A stretch of DNA of 15,844 nt from an uncultured Anaerococcus sp. (GCA_902465755.1 CABQOK010000009.1:1-15844); one strand, 5' to 3'; counted from the stretch's first letter, positions 7,198 to 15,019 are shown. Made by a program: numbers and translations. Notes: a model not told the origin generated them from the sequence alone.

Positions 7198-7888
7198 TTT
7201 GTCTTAATAGCTCATACATAGAAATCGCCGCCGCTACAGAGGCATTTAAGCTATTAACTCTCCCAAGCATTGGTATATTTATAAGCATATCACAATTCTC
7301 CCTCACAAGTCTAGAGATTCCTTCACCCTCATTGCCTACAACAAGGCCTACCTTACCTGTAAGGTCTGTTTGACTTATGTCAGAGTCCGCTTCCCCAGCA
7401 AGACCATAAATCCAAAATCCCTTATCCTTAAGGTCTTTTATGGTCCTTGTTAGGTTAGTAACCCTTACCACCTTGATATTGTTAATAGCTCCAGCGCTAG
7501 TCTTATAGACTGTAGAAGTTACAGAAGCTGATCTTCTCTCTGGAATTATAACTCCATCGAAGCCAAAGCTTTCCGCACTCCTGATAATAGCACCTAGGTT
7601 GTGGGGGTCTTCGATTTTATCTAGTATTATAAGCCTTGAAGAATCCGATAGATCTTCTAGGCTAGCATACTTAAAAGATTCGACCTCAAGCATAACGCCC
7701 TGGTGGTTCATATCTATCTTATCAAAAAATCTCTTATCTACGAAGGATATTTCTATATTTTTTTGATTTAGTTTATCTATAATCTTATCTACTAGCTTGG
7801 AATTTTGCTTTAGGATATAGGCCTTGTAGACTTTGATGTCTGTATCTAGGGTATCTAGAACAGGCTTTCTTCCGTATATCTTATCCAT
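7184..7888 (-). CDS. rlmB: RlmB-type 23S rRNA ribose 2'-O-methyltransferase (TrmH/SpoU family)
   Basis: A 234-residue SPOUT methyltransferase. The family uses S-adenosylmethionine to methylate the 2'-OH of a ribose; RlmB acts on G2251 of 23S rRNA (E. coli numbering). The N-terminal L7Ae-like substrate domain starts with YGRKPVLDTL (5-14). The three SpoU motifs are clear: DKIEDPHNLGAIIRSAE (90-106, with Asn97 and Arg103), VVGNEGEGIS (183-192) and NIPMLGRVNSLNASVAAAI (204-222), which forms the knotted SAM site. Length matches the family (about 245). Start and cysS stop overlap by one base (TAATG). Other TrmH-family proteins share these motifs; the rlmB call rests on the N-terminal domain and on the gene order. 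Confidence 0.92.
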   Translation of the reverse strand: MDKIYGRKPVLDTLDTDIKVYKAYILKQNSKLVDKIIDKLNQKNIEISFVDKRFFDKIDMNHQGVMLEVESFKYASLEDLSDSSRLIILDKIEDPHNLGAIIRSAESFGFDGVIIPERRSASVTSTVYKTSAGAINNIKVVRVTNLTRTIKDLKDKGFWIYGLAGEADSDISQTDLTGKVGLVVGNEGEGISRLVRENCDMLINIPMLGRVNSLNASVAAAISMYELLRQNGFN

Positions 7889-9306
7889 TAGCTAATCTCC
7901 CACTTGACACCTTCTCTGGTATCTTTAATAGTAATGCCCATAGAAGTAAGCTCATCTCTTATTTTATCTGCTGTGGCAAAGTCCTTGGACTTTTTGGCTT
8001 CAGTTCTTTTTGCTATTAGCTCTTCGATTTTAGCTACATCTACATCTGCTTCTTTCTTCTTGGCAAGAAGACCCAAGCTTTCGAAAAGCTCCTTGTAGAG
8101 CTTATAAGTTTTATCTACAAGATCTTTACTTGATGATGAATCGAGCTTTGTGTTTACAAATTTTGCTATGTCAAATAAAACTGTAATAGCATCAGCTGTG
8201 TTTAGATCATCATCCATCACTTCGATAAACTTATCTTTAAAGTCCTTAAGGTCGTTTTCGAGACTTTTTTCTTCTTCTGATAAATCCTTACCCTCAGCCT
8301 TATCTAGTAGTTCTTCTAGTCTAAAGTAAGCATTGGTTAGTCTTTGAAGGGAGGCCTTGGCTTGCTCGATTATTTCTCTTGTGAAGTTGATAGGTTGTCT
8401 GTAATTTGTTGTAAGTAGCCAAAATCTAATAATAGATAGGTCATATTCTTTCTTTATATCATGAAGGGTAAAGAAGTTTCCCAAAGACTTGCTCATTTTT
8501 GTTCCGTCAACTTGGATCATCCCATTGTGCATCCAGTAATTGGCAAAGGTCTTTTCATTAAGGCCTTCTGATTGGGCGATTTCGTTTTCGTGATGAGGAA
8601 ATTCCAAGTCTTCCCCACCAGCATGGATATCTATAGTCTCTCCTAGGATTTTCTTACTCATGGTAGAGCATTCTATATGCCAGCCAGGTCTACCCTCTCC
8701 CCATGGAGATTTCCAGCTTACTTCGCCTTCCTTTTTTGTCTTCTTCCACAAGGCAAAATCTACTGGGGATTTTTTCTTAGATCCATCAGCAGTATCTAGT
8801 CTATTACTTGCTCCGTGGATTAGATCTTCTATGTTTTTTCCTGAAAGCTTACCATAATCGTCTGCCTTTGATACGTCGAAGTAGACATCCCCTTCTGATT
8901 CGTAGGCCATACCCTTATCGACTAGGCCTTTGACGAAGCTAATGATATCATCCATAACCTCGGTTGCCCTAGGATGGATGGTATCTTCTTCATCTATATT
9001 TAAGTCTTTGGCATCTTCCATGTAGGCTGCTATATATTTGTCTGTAACTTCCTTGGTGGTGATTCCTTCGTCGATAGATTTGTTGATTATTTTATCGTCT
9101 ACATCTGTGAAGTTTACCACGTATTTTACATCGTAGCCCTTAAACTGCATGTAGCGTCTGAAGGTATCAAATACAACTAGTGGCCTAGCATTTCCAATGT
9201 GCATATAATCATAAACAGTTGGCCCACAGACATACATCCTTATTTTGTTTTCTTCTATCGGGATAAATTCTTCTTTTTGTCTTGTAAGCGTGTTATGAAT
9301 TTTCAT
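7888..9306 (-). CDS. cysS: Cysteinyl-tRNA synthetase
   Basis: A 472-residue class I aminoacyl-tRNA synthetase that charges tRNA-Cys in the cytoplasm. Visible signatures: HIGN (36-39) of the HIGH motif, KMSKS (270-274), and the zinc ligands that select cysteine, Cys27 (MYVCGPTVYDY), Cys213 (WHIECSTMS), His238 and Glu242 (FPHHENEIAQSEG). The C-terminal anticodon-binding region ends in a typical charged helix. Length is normal (about 465). The ATG at 9306 overlaps the gltX stop by one base, and AAAGGA about nine bases upstream can serve as ribosome binding site. It follows gltX directly; the cysE gene that lies between them in Bacillus is absent. No separate T-box leader exists here because there is no spacer. 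Confidence 0.97.
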   Translation of the reverse strand: MKIHNTLTRQKEEFIPIEENKIRMYVCGPTVYDYMHIGNARPLVVFDTFRRYMQFKGYDVKYVVNFTDVDDKIINKSIDEGITTKEVTDKYIAAYMEDAKDLNIDEEDTIHPRATEVMDDIISFVKGLVDKGMAYESEGDVYFDVSKADDYGKLSGKNIEDLIHGASNRLDTADGSKKKSPVDFALWKKTKKEGEVSWKSPWGEGRPGWHIECSTMSKKILGETIDIHAGGEDLEFPHHENEIAQSEGLNEKTFANYWMHNGMIQVDGTKMSKSLGNFFTLHDIKKEYDLSIIRFWLLTTNYRQPINFTREIIEQAKASLQRLTNAYFRLEELLDKAEGKDLSEEEKSLENDLKDFKDKFIEVMDDDLNTADAITVLFDIAKFVNTKLDSSSSKDLVDKTYKLYKELFESLGLLAKKKEADVDVAKIEELIAKRTEAKKSKDFATADKIRDELTSMGITIKDTREGVKWEIS

Positions 9307-10787
9307 TAAAAGTTTTCCTTTACGTAATTTAATCTTTCTTTGATTTTTTCCTTGCCCATGATTACGAAGGCATTAGAAAGTTCTGGTCCATGAACTGATC
9401 CTGTTATGGCAGCTCTTACTGGGAACCATAGGTTCTTTCCCTTAATTCCTGTTTCTTTTTGGATTTTCTTCATTATAGTTGATGCGAACTCTTCGTCGAT
9501 TTCATCTATTTCTTCAAGGTGATTTAGGAAGGAGTCGATTAGTTTTTTTGCATCATCTGTCTTAATTGCTTCAACTGCTTCCTCATCCCAAGTCATATCC
9601 TTATCAGCTAGAAAATAGTTCTTTGATAGGTCTGGTGCATCTGAGAACTTATCGATTGCTGATTGCCAAGTTGCTGCTAAGAGTTTTAATTTATCTTCTG
9701 GGTAAGATTCGTCTATTAGGCCAGATTTTACCATGTATGGTTTGATCTTTTCTGTAAGCTCATCTACTGATAGGTCTCTTACATAGTGGCCATTAACCCA
9801 GTCGAGTTTTCTCTTATCAAAAACTGCTCCAGTCTTGTTTACTCTGTCGAAGTCGAATTGTTCAGCCAATTGTTTCATAGTAAATATTTCTTCTTCGCTA
9901 TCTGGTGACCAGCCGAGTAGGGCAAGGAAGTTGATAAGTCCTTCTGGCATGTAGCCTTCTTCGATGAAATCTTCCACCATTCCGTCTCCATTTCTCTTTG
10001 AATATTTCTTGTGGTCCTTGTTAAGAACGGTTGGTAGGTGAATGTATTCTGGTGCCTTCCAGCCAAAGGCTTCGTAAAGGTAAACGTGTTTTGGAGTTGA
10101 AGAAACCCACTCATCTCCACGAACTACGTGGGTAATTCCCATCAAGTGATCATCTACTACTACTGCGAAATGATAGGTTGGGAAGCCATCTCTTTTGATA
10201 AGGACTTGGTCGTCTTGATCGTCTGTGTTGAAGGTGATTTTTCCCTTTATCTTATCGTTAAAAGTAATGTCTCTGTTTACTGGAAGTTTTAGTCTAACTG
10301 TGTGAGGTTCCCCTGCTGCAACTCTCTTTTTGGCTTCTTCTAGAGGAATTGACCTACAGAGTCCGTCATATTTTGGTGTAAGTCCGTCAGCTCTTTGTTG
10401 GTCACGTACCTTGTCGATTCTTTCTTGTGAACAGAAGCAATAATAGGCCTTGCCTTCTTCTATGAGTTGGTCGATGTATTTATCATAGATTCCTTCTTCA
10501 ACTCTTTCAGATTGGATATATGGACCGCAGTCACCCTTTTGGGTAACTTTGCCATTTTCATCTAGCATTACTCCTTCGTCGATTTCAATGCCAGACCACT
10601 TAAGAGCCTTTAGGAGGTTTTCCAAAGCTCCTTCTACAAATCTAGTCCTATCTGTATCTTCAATTCTTAAAAGCATATCCCCACCAGTATGTCTTGCGTA
10701 TAGGTAGTTGAACAAAGCAGTTCTAAGACCTCCTATATGCAAATATCCTGTTGGTGATGGTGCAAATCTTACACGTACGTTTTCCAT
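9306..10787 (-). CDS. gltX: Glutamyl-tRNA synthetase
   Basis: A 493-residue class I aminoacyl-tRNA synthetase. It charges tRNA-Glu and, in many Firmicutes, also tRNA-Gln for later amidation; which type this is cannot be read from the sequence alone. HIGG (17-20) in the HIGH motif lies in SPTGYLHIGGLRTALFNYL, followed by the GluRS signature RIEDTDRTR (41-49). The KMSKS-loop motif is KYSKR (261-265), with Tyr where GluRS usually has Leu or Met. The C-terminal helical anticodon-binding part (about 330-493) is complete. Length fits the family (about 480-490). The ATG at 10787 has AAGGAG six bases upstream. It is the first gene of the translation cluster, with a promoter about 50 bases upstream and a hairpin element beyond that. 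Confidence 0.97.
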   Translation of the reverse strand: MENVRVRFAPSPTGYLHIGGLRTALFNYLYARHTGGDMLLRIEDTDRTRFVEGALENLLKALKWSGIEIDEGVMLDENGKVTQKGDCGPYIQSERVEEGIYDKYIDQLIEEGKAYYCFCSQERIDKVRDQQRADGLTPKYDGLCRSIPLEEAKKRVAAGEPHTVRLKLPVNRDITFNDKIKGKITFNTDDQDDQVLIKRDGFPTYHFAVVVDDHLMGITHVVRGDEWVSSTPKHVYLYEAFGWKAPEYIHLPTVLNKDHKKYSKRNGDGMVEDFIEEGYMPEGLINFLALLGWSPDSEEEIFTMKQLAEQFDFDRVNKTGAVFDKRKLDWVNGHYVRDLSVDELTEKIKPYMVKSGLIDESYPEDKLKLLAATWQSAIDKFSDAPDLSKNYFLADKDMTWDEEAVEAIKTDDAKKLIDSFLNHLEEIDEIDEEFASTIMKKIQKETGIKGKNLWFPVRAAITGSVHGPELSNAFVIMGKEKIKERLNYVKENF

Positions 10788-10835
10788 TTAATTCTCCTTC
10801 ATTTTAATTAATTACAAAATATATATTCTTTTACT

Positions 10836-10864
10836 ATTATATAATAAATCTTAAAAATTTTTAA
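10836..10864 (-). promoter_or_regulatory. Predicted proximal promoter of gltX
   Basis: On the minus strand, TTAAAA (10864-10859), a 17-base spacer and a perfect TATAAT (10841-10836), giving a leader of about 42 bases. The -35 lies in a perfect 16-base palindrome, CTTAAAAATTTTTAAG (10850-10865), which could be a binding site or simple AT-rich symmetry. It lies between gltX and the hairpin element. Confidence 0.55.
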
Positions 10865-10888
10865 GTAAAAATAATAAAATAGATAAGA

Positions 10889-11042
10889 GAGGCTGTTGCA
10901 GAATGAATAAATCGTACCATTATCGTTAGAAGAACCTCCACGTCAATTTTGCCTCCTTCAGCCGGCAGGCACCACTGAAAATTTCCTAAGAGAACCTTCT
11001 AACGATGGTACGATGATTATTCATAGTTTTGCAACAGCCCCG
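10889..11042. mobile_element. MITE-like element: about 154-base imperfect inverted repeat
   Basis: The ends are GAGGCTGTTGCA on the left and, reading inward from the right, GGGGCTGTTGCA. The arms remain complementary for about 45 bases, including GAATAA, ATCGTACCAT and CGTTAGAAG blocks, and differ mainly by two 3-base insertions. Further in, AATTTT (10945-10950) pairs with AAAATT (10978-10983) and TGCCT (10950-10954) with AGGCA (10967-10971), so the whole element folds into one hairpin with a GC-richer tip. There is no reading frame of note. CTGTTGCA-type ends occur in IS6-family and some other insertion sequences, so a non-autonomous element moved by a transposase elsewhere is likely. No clear target duplication is visible. 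A structured RNA gene is the alternative. Confidence 0.7.
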
Positions 11043-11056
11043 AACTAATATATTTT

Positions 11057-11085
11057 ATTATATCAAGATATACTATATAAAGCAA
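11057..11085 (-). promoter_or_regulatory. Predicted distal promoter pointing at the hairpin element and gltX
   Basis: On the minus strand, TTGCTT (11085-11080), a 17-base spacer ending in TGA, and a perfect TATAAT (11062-11057), an extended -10 type. A perfect TTGACA also lies at 11094-11089, with only a poor TATATC 16 bases below it. Transcription would start near 11050, about eight bases before the hairpin element, so the RNA would begin with that hairpin. The remainder of the 349-base spacer between gltX and the FNT gene shows only a weak AT-rich hairpin at about 11091-11115. Confidence 0.5.
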
Positions 11086-11136
11086 GAATGTCAAGCAAAA
11101 TCACTTGATTTTTCTAAAAATTTCTCCAAATTGAAC

Positions 11137-11775
11137 TTATCCCTTAAGCCTAAAGTTCTCATCGTAGAAAAGAGCAACTGTAGGTATTATTAGTCCTCCA
11201 ACAATATTTCCCATAAGCACTACCAAAAACACAGTTATAAGTCTAGGGTTTATCTTTCCTACCAAGAAAAAGTAAAAGCTATCTGCTATTGAATGCTCAA
11301 ATCCTGATAGAACAAAGGTCATAATAGATATAAATATAGCCAAATACTTGCCTACTTGGTAGGAATTGTACTTAAATTGATGAGTTGCGTTTGTTACAAA
11401 CATATTACAAAAAATCGCTAGGATAAACAGGCTTAATAAATTATCTGATGTTTTTATTGCAACAGACCTTTCTGCAAGATGAATTAAATTCTCGCCATAC
11501 CTTGTTAGACTTATCATTTTAGCAACTGTGAAAGTCCCCAAGAGATTTCCCAAAAGTACCTTTGCGAGCTTAAATCTGTAGGGCTTTCTCTCATTATAAA
11601 AATAATATCCTACCATACCAGTAAAGAGATAATACTCTAGACTTAAGATAATAAAAAGCGCTCCAGCAAAGAGGAAAGAACCTAGGGCCTTTGAAGGAAT
11701 ACTTAATTTTACTACTCCTCCAAGGCCAACTATAACTCCTGCCATAAAGCCATATACATAGTCTTTGTATTTCAT
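11137..11775 (-). CDS. Compact formate/nitrite transporter (FNT) family channel
   Basis: A 212-residue membrane protein with six likely membrane segments (about 7-30, 33-59, 70-92, 112-132, 144-168, 176-203). The FNT signature SGFEHSIADSFYFF (157-170) is present with the central pore His161, as are LFTGM (50-54), FCNMFVTNAT (122-131) and the GNIVGG turn (189-194) of the last helix. FNT pentamers pass small monovalent anions such as formate, nitrite, lactate or hydrosulfide; the substrate cannot be told here. It is short for the family (250-290), mainly because it lacks the N-terminal amphipathic helix. The ATG at 11775 is 10 bases below the pepF stop; a TTG at 11802 would overlap pepF and is unlikely. 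The ribosome binding site is weak, so coupling to pepF is probable. Confidence 0.85.
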   Translation of the reverse strand: MKYKDYVYGFMAGVIVGLGGVVKLSIPSKALGSFLFAGALFIILSLEYYLFTGMVGYYFYNERKPYRFKLAKVLLGNLLGTFTVAKMISLTRYGENLIHLAERSVAIKTSDNLLSLFILAIFCNMFVTNATHQFKYNSYQVGKYLAIFISIMTFVLSGFEHSIADSFYFFLVGKINPRLITVFLVVLMGNIVGGLIIPTVALFYDENFRLKG

Positions 11776-11785
11776 ATTTGAATTT

Positions 11786-13585
11786 CTATTTATACATATC
11801 AAGCTTTGCTAGAAGCTCATCGATTTGATCAATTATAGATCCTATAAATTCTATGGCTTCCTCAAGAGGCCTTGTAGTAGTCATATCTACTCCAGCTTCC
11901 TTGGCAATGTCGATCGGTCCTTTTGATCCACCCATCTTCAAAACATCTACCCATCTTTTCCTATCTTCGTCTGTACCATTTACAATCTTATCTGAAATTA
12001 TTGTCCCTATAGTAAGACCTGCTGAGTAGGTATAAGGATAAAGTCCCATATAATAGTGAGGTTGTCTCATCCAAGTTAGCTCACTTCCCTCATCAAGTTT
12101 TACAGAATCTCCCCAGAATTTCTCTAGATTTTCCTTAAAGATTCTATTAAAGTCAGAAGATGAAAGGCTCTCTCCTTTTTCTACTGCACGGTAAACATCT
12201 CTTTGGAAACTTGCTTCGAGGAAGTGAGTTACGAAGTTATGATAATAGGTCTTTCCAATCATTGTAGAAAGTACCCACAATTTCTCCCTATCGTCTTTTG
12301 CCTTGTTTAGGAGGTATCTTTCCATAGTTATCTCATTAGCTGTTGATGGGGATTCTACAAAATACATACTCATACCAGAAAGCAGAGCCTCTTGATTATC
12401 GTTTGAGTAAATCCCCTGGCAGGCATGGCCTAATTCGTGGGCTAGGGTCATAACCTGGCTCATAGAATTGTTGTAGGTTGTCATTATAAATGGATGGGAC
12501 TTGTAAGGACTTGCACAGAAGGCTCCAGTTCTCTTGCCTGTATTTTGGGCATAGTCAATCCACCTATCAGAAAAGGCCTTATCAAGATATGACACATATT
12601 CCTCTCCTAGTGGTGAAAGTCCGTCTAGGATGTATTCACGGGCCTTATCTATGTCGACTTCAAGCTCATAGTCAGGGTCTATTGCAAGCTTTAGGTCTGC
12701 GTAGGTCATCTCATCTAGACCGTAGTGTTTCTTTATTATTTCTGCGTACTTTCTCATATGAGGAGCAAGTTTTTCCATAATTGTGTCTAGTTGATTTTCG
12801 TAAATATCGAAATCGACGTCTTGGCGGTCCAAGAGATAATGGAAAACTGATTCATAGCCACGAATGTCAGATAGTCTTTTCTCATTTGTTACCTGAGTAT
12901 TGTAAACTGAAGCATCTGCGTTTTGGTATTTTCTTAAAACATCGTGGTATCTCTTGAAGGATTCACGTCTTAGATCTGTCCTTGGGTCAGTCTCTAGGAA
13001 CTCCTCGAAAGTATTGTGGTTAAGGACGATCTCTTCTCCTTCATATTCGAAGTTTTCAAAGTCCATATCCCCATAACGCATGTCGTTATAATTAGTATAT
13101 GGGGCATCGAAGGTTGGCTCGAGACTTGCAAGAACAGCTTCTGTCTCATCTGATAGCATGTGGGCTTGTTTGTCTTCTATTCTTTCTATAAAGTAGGCAA
13201 AATCCTTATTCTTTTCAACTACTTGGCTTAGGATATTCTTATCAAGTCTTGAAAGAGCTGGCTCGTAGAAAGATAGGTCAGAAAATACCTTAGAAAGCTC
13301 GTTGCCAAGTCTTGCATATCTTTTGGCCATATGATCATCTGTAGTATCGACTTCCATAGAAATTCCCGCAAAGGTCCCTAGTTTATCTACTATAGCTATA
13401 ATCTCTGAATACTCTCTTAAGGATTTTGATACTTCCTCTACTGTTTCTATATCCTTAAATTCCTTAGAAAATTCGCTTGCCTTAGCCTTTAGCTTTCCTA
13501 TTTCTTCGTAGAAGGCATCATCATCGGCATACATATCCTCGATCTTCCAAGTTTCTTTTACATCAACTTCACTTCTTTTTTTCAT
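11786..13585 (-). CDS. pepF: Oligoendopeptidase F, M3-family zinc metallopeptidase
   Basis: A 599-residue cytoplasmic peptidase that cuts short oligopeptides. The zinc site is HELGH (383-387) in LAHELGHACQG, with the third ligand Glu411 in FVESPSTANE. The N-terminal helical domain (about 1-180) has the PepF pattern (ETWKIEDMYADD near the start), and the C-terminal HYYMGLYPYTYSAGL segment carries the Tyr/His residues that bind substrate in this family. Length matches PepF (about 600). The ATG at 13585 has AAGGAG seven bases upstream. It is divergent from the M29 aminopeptidase across a 111-base spacer, which suggests joint control of peptide breakdown, and the FNT channel gene follows it. Confidence 0.95.
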   Translation of the reverse strand: MKKRSEVDVKETWKIEDMYADDDAFYEEIGKLKAKASEFSKEFKDIETVEEVSKSLREYSEIIAIVDKLGTFAGISMEVDTTDDHMAKRYARLGNELSKVFSDLSFYEPALSRLDKNILSQVVEKNKDFAYFIERIEDKQAHMLSDETEAVLASLEPTFDAPYTNYNDMRYGDMDFENFEYEGEEIVLNHNTFEEFLETDPRTDLRRESFKRYHDVLRKYQNADASVYNTQVTNEKRLSDIRGYESVFHYLLDRQDVDFDIYENQLDTIMEKLAPHMRKYAEIIKKHYGLDEMTYADLKLAIDPDYELEVDIDKAREYILDGLSPLGEEYVSYLDKAFSDRWIDYAQNTGKRTGAFCASPYKSHPFIMTTYNNSMSQVMTLAHELGHACQGIYSNDNQEALLSGMSMYFVESPSTANEITMERYLLNKAKDDREKLWVLSTMIGKTYYHNFVTHFLEASFQRDVYRAVEKGESLSSSDFNRIFKENLEKFWGDSVKLDEGSELTWMRQPHYYMGLYPYTYSAGLTIGTIISDKIVNGTDEDRKRWVDVLKMGGSKGPIDIAKEAGVDMTTTRPLEEAIEFIGSIIDQIDELLAKLDMYK

Positions 13586-13626
13586 CTATATCTCCTTTTT
13601 ACTTCATTACAATTATTCTACCCAAA

Positions 13627-13643
13627 ATGATAGTATCTATCAT
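13627..13643. promoter_or_regulatory. 17-base palindrome between divergent peptidase genes (candidate operator)
   Basis: ATGATAG-TAT-CTATCAT is a perfect 7-3-7 inverted repeat in the spacer between pepF and the aminopeptidase. Its core TGATAGTATCTATCA also fits a 7-1-7 layout resembling Fur-family boxes (TGATAATNATTATCA) at most positions. It overlaps the spacer and -35 zone of a possible pepF promoter (TAGAAT, 13620-13615, no good -35) and lies 28 bases above the aminopeptidase -10 box, so one bound protein could affect both genes. The regulator is unknown. Confidence 0.5.
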
Positions 13644-13671
13644 CTACAATATTATTTTATTACAATAGAAG

Positions 13672-13677
13672 TATAAT
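13672..13677 (+). promoter_or_regulatory. -10 box of the aminopeptidase gene
   Basis: A perfect TATAAT ends 19 bases before the ATG; the -35 position holds only ATATTA (13649-13654, 17-base spacer). Transcription would start near 13684 with a leader of about 13 bases that just holds the AGGAGG ribosome binding site (13687-13692). The poor -35 suggests weak or activator-dependent use. Confidence 0.4.
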
Positions 13678-13696
13678 AGGAGAAAAAGGAGGAGCA

Positions 13697-14929
13697 ATGA
13701 ATAAGAGAATAGAAAACTTCGCTAAACTTGCCGTAGAATTCGGCGTAAACGTCAAAGAAGGAGAAGACGTCCTAATCACATCTCCTGTCGAAAGCCCTGA
13801 GCTTTGCCGCCTTATAACAAAGGCAGCCTACGAAAAGGGGGCAAGAAATGTGGCAATCGACTGGAAAGATGACACAATCACAAGACTAACTTACGAATAC
13901 CAAGACCAGGAGACTCTAAACGAAGTTCCTGACTGGAAGATAGAAAAGCTAGATTATCAAATCGCTCAAAAGAAATCAAACAGGATTTCAATCTACGCAG
14001 AAGACCCAGACCTACTAAAGGGGCTTGATAGCGAGAAAATTTCTGAAGCTATCAGAGAAAACAGCAAGAAGACCAAGGAATATGTCAAATACACCATGAA
14101 TGATATCCTATCATGGCTGGTGATCTCTGTCCCAACCAAAAAATGGGCCAAGAAAGTCTTCCCAGACTTATCTCCCGAAAAAGCCTACGACAAATTATGG
14201 GAAACAATCCTAGATGTATCAAGAGTCTCAGAATCCTGGGATGAAACAAAGGATAACTGGACAAATCACATCAACACCCTAGATGAGAAGGCCAAATTCT
14301 TAAATGACCATCAATTCGACAAGGTCCACTACAAATCAAGTAATGGAACAGACCTTTGGGTCAAACTCCCTAAAAATCATATTTGGATGTCTGCAGGGTC
14401 AAAAAATGAGAAAAACGATAGATTTATTCCAAATATGCCAACAGAAGAAGTCTTTACCTCACCTCAATACGATGGAGTAGATGGTAAACTTGTAGCTAGC
14501 AAGCCCCTAGTCTATAACGGAGTTGTAATTAACGATTTCGAATTTGAATTTAAAGATGGAAAGGTAGTATCTTTTTCTGCCAAAGAAGGAGAGGATACCC
14601 TAAGGAAGATGTTAGATAGTGATGAAGGAAGCAAGTATCTAGGAGAAATCGCCCTAGTCCCTTACGATTCCCCAATATCAAATTCCAACATCCTCTTCTA
14701 CAACACCCTCTTTGACGAAAACGCCTCCTGCCACTTCGCCCTAGGCAAGGCATATCCAACAACAGTCGAAGGAGGAAGCGATCTTGATGATAGCAAGGTA
14801 AAAGAAATCGGCCTAAACGATTCACTAATCCACGAAGACTTTATGGTAGGAACAGATGATTTAGAAATTTACGGCTATAAGGACGAAAAGGAATTTAAAA
14901 TATTTGAAAATGGCAACTGGGCCTTCTAG
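13697..14929 (+). CDS. M29-family metalloaminopeptidase (AmpS/PepS type)
   Basis: A 410-residue enzyme of the thermophilic aminopeptidase family (M29), which removes N-terminal residues from peptides with two metal ions in the cytoplasm. Predicted metal and catalytic residues are all present: Glu251 (MPTEEVFTSP), Glu317 (YLGEIALVP), His346 and Tyr353 (CHFALGKAYP), and His379 and Asp381 (LIHEDFMVGT). Length is typical (about 410-415). The ATG at 13697 has AAAGGAGGA five bases upstream. It stands alone, with its own terminator, and diverges from pepF. Together they suggest that the cell lives on peptides. The third codon positions look richer in C than in neighbouring genes, with many AAC, GCC and ATC codons, but the gene is otherwise ordinary. 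Confidence 0.95.
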   Translation: MNKRIENFAKLAVEFGVNVKEGEDVLITSPVESPELCRLITKAAYEKGARNVAIDWKDDTITRLTYEYQDQETLNEVPDWKIEKLDYQIAQKKSNRISIYAEDPDLLKGLDSEKISEAIRENSKKTKEYVKYTMNDILSWLVISVPTKKWAKKVFPDLSPEKAYDKLWETILDVSRVSESWDETKDNWTNHINTLDEKAKFLNDHQFDKVHYKSSNGTDLWVKLPKNHIWMSAGSKNEKNDRFIPNMPTEEVFTSPQYDGVDGKLVASKPLVYNGVVINDFEFEFKDGKVVSFSAKEGEDTLRKMLDSDEGSKYLGEIALVPYDSPISNSNILFYNTLFDENASCHFALGKAYPTTVEGGSDLDDSKVKEIGLNDSLIHEDFMVGTDDLEIYGYKDEKEFKIFENGNWAF

Positions 14930-14948
14930 AAAAAATATAATATATTTT

Positions 14949-14979
14949 GCCTGTCGATTGTATCGATAGGCTTTTTTTG
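14949..14979 (+). terminator. Intrinsic terminator after the aminopeptidase gene
   Basis: GCCTGTCGAT (14949-14958), loop TGT, ATCGATAGGC (14962-14971): a ten-pair stem with one G-U pair, followed by seven T. It lies 19 bases below the stop codon and is a textbook rho-independent terminator. Confidence 0.93.
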
Positions 14980-15019
14980 TCCACTTATCTTAGGAAAGCA
15001 ACCTTTTATCAGAAAACAA

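Noticed and set aside
9875..10120. 81-codon minus-strand frame inside gltX in another reading frame
   Set aside because: It lies wholly within the well-supported gltX coding frame, has no ribosome binding site and low-complexity Thr/Gln-rich content typical of a frame shadow.
11091..11115. Terminator for the FNT gene
   Set aside because: The hairpin is short and AT-only in its best form and lacks a U-tract on the minus strand; too weak to call, so read-through toward gltX is possible.
10788..11136. T-box leader upstream of gltX
   Set aside because: No T-box sequence (TGGNACCGCG-like), specifier stem or antiterminator arrangement was found; the structure present is a simple long inverted repeat.
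12490..12780. 96-codon plus-strand frame opposite pepF
   Set aside because: It overlaps the intact pepF gene on the other strand and shows no recognisable protein features.
14550..14825. 91-codon minus-strand frame opposite the aminopeptidase gene
   Set aside because: The Arg/Cys/Leu-rich product mirrors the codon use of the real plus-strand gene; no start signal and the sense gene has all its catalytic residues.
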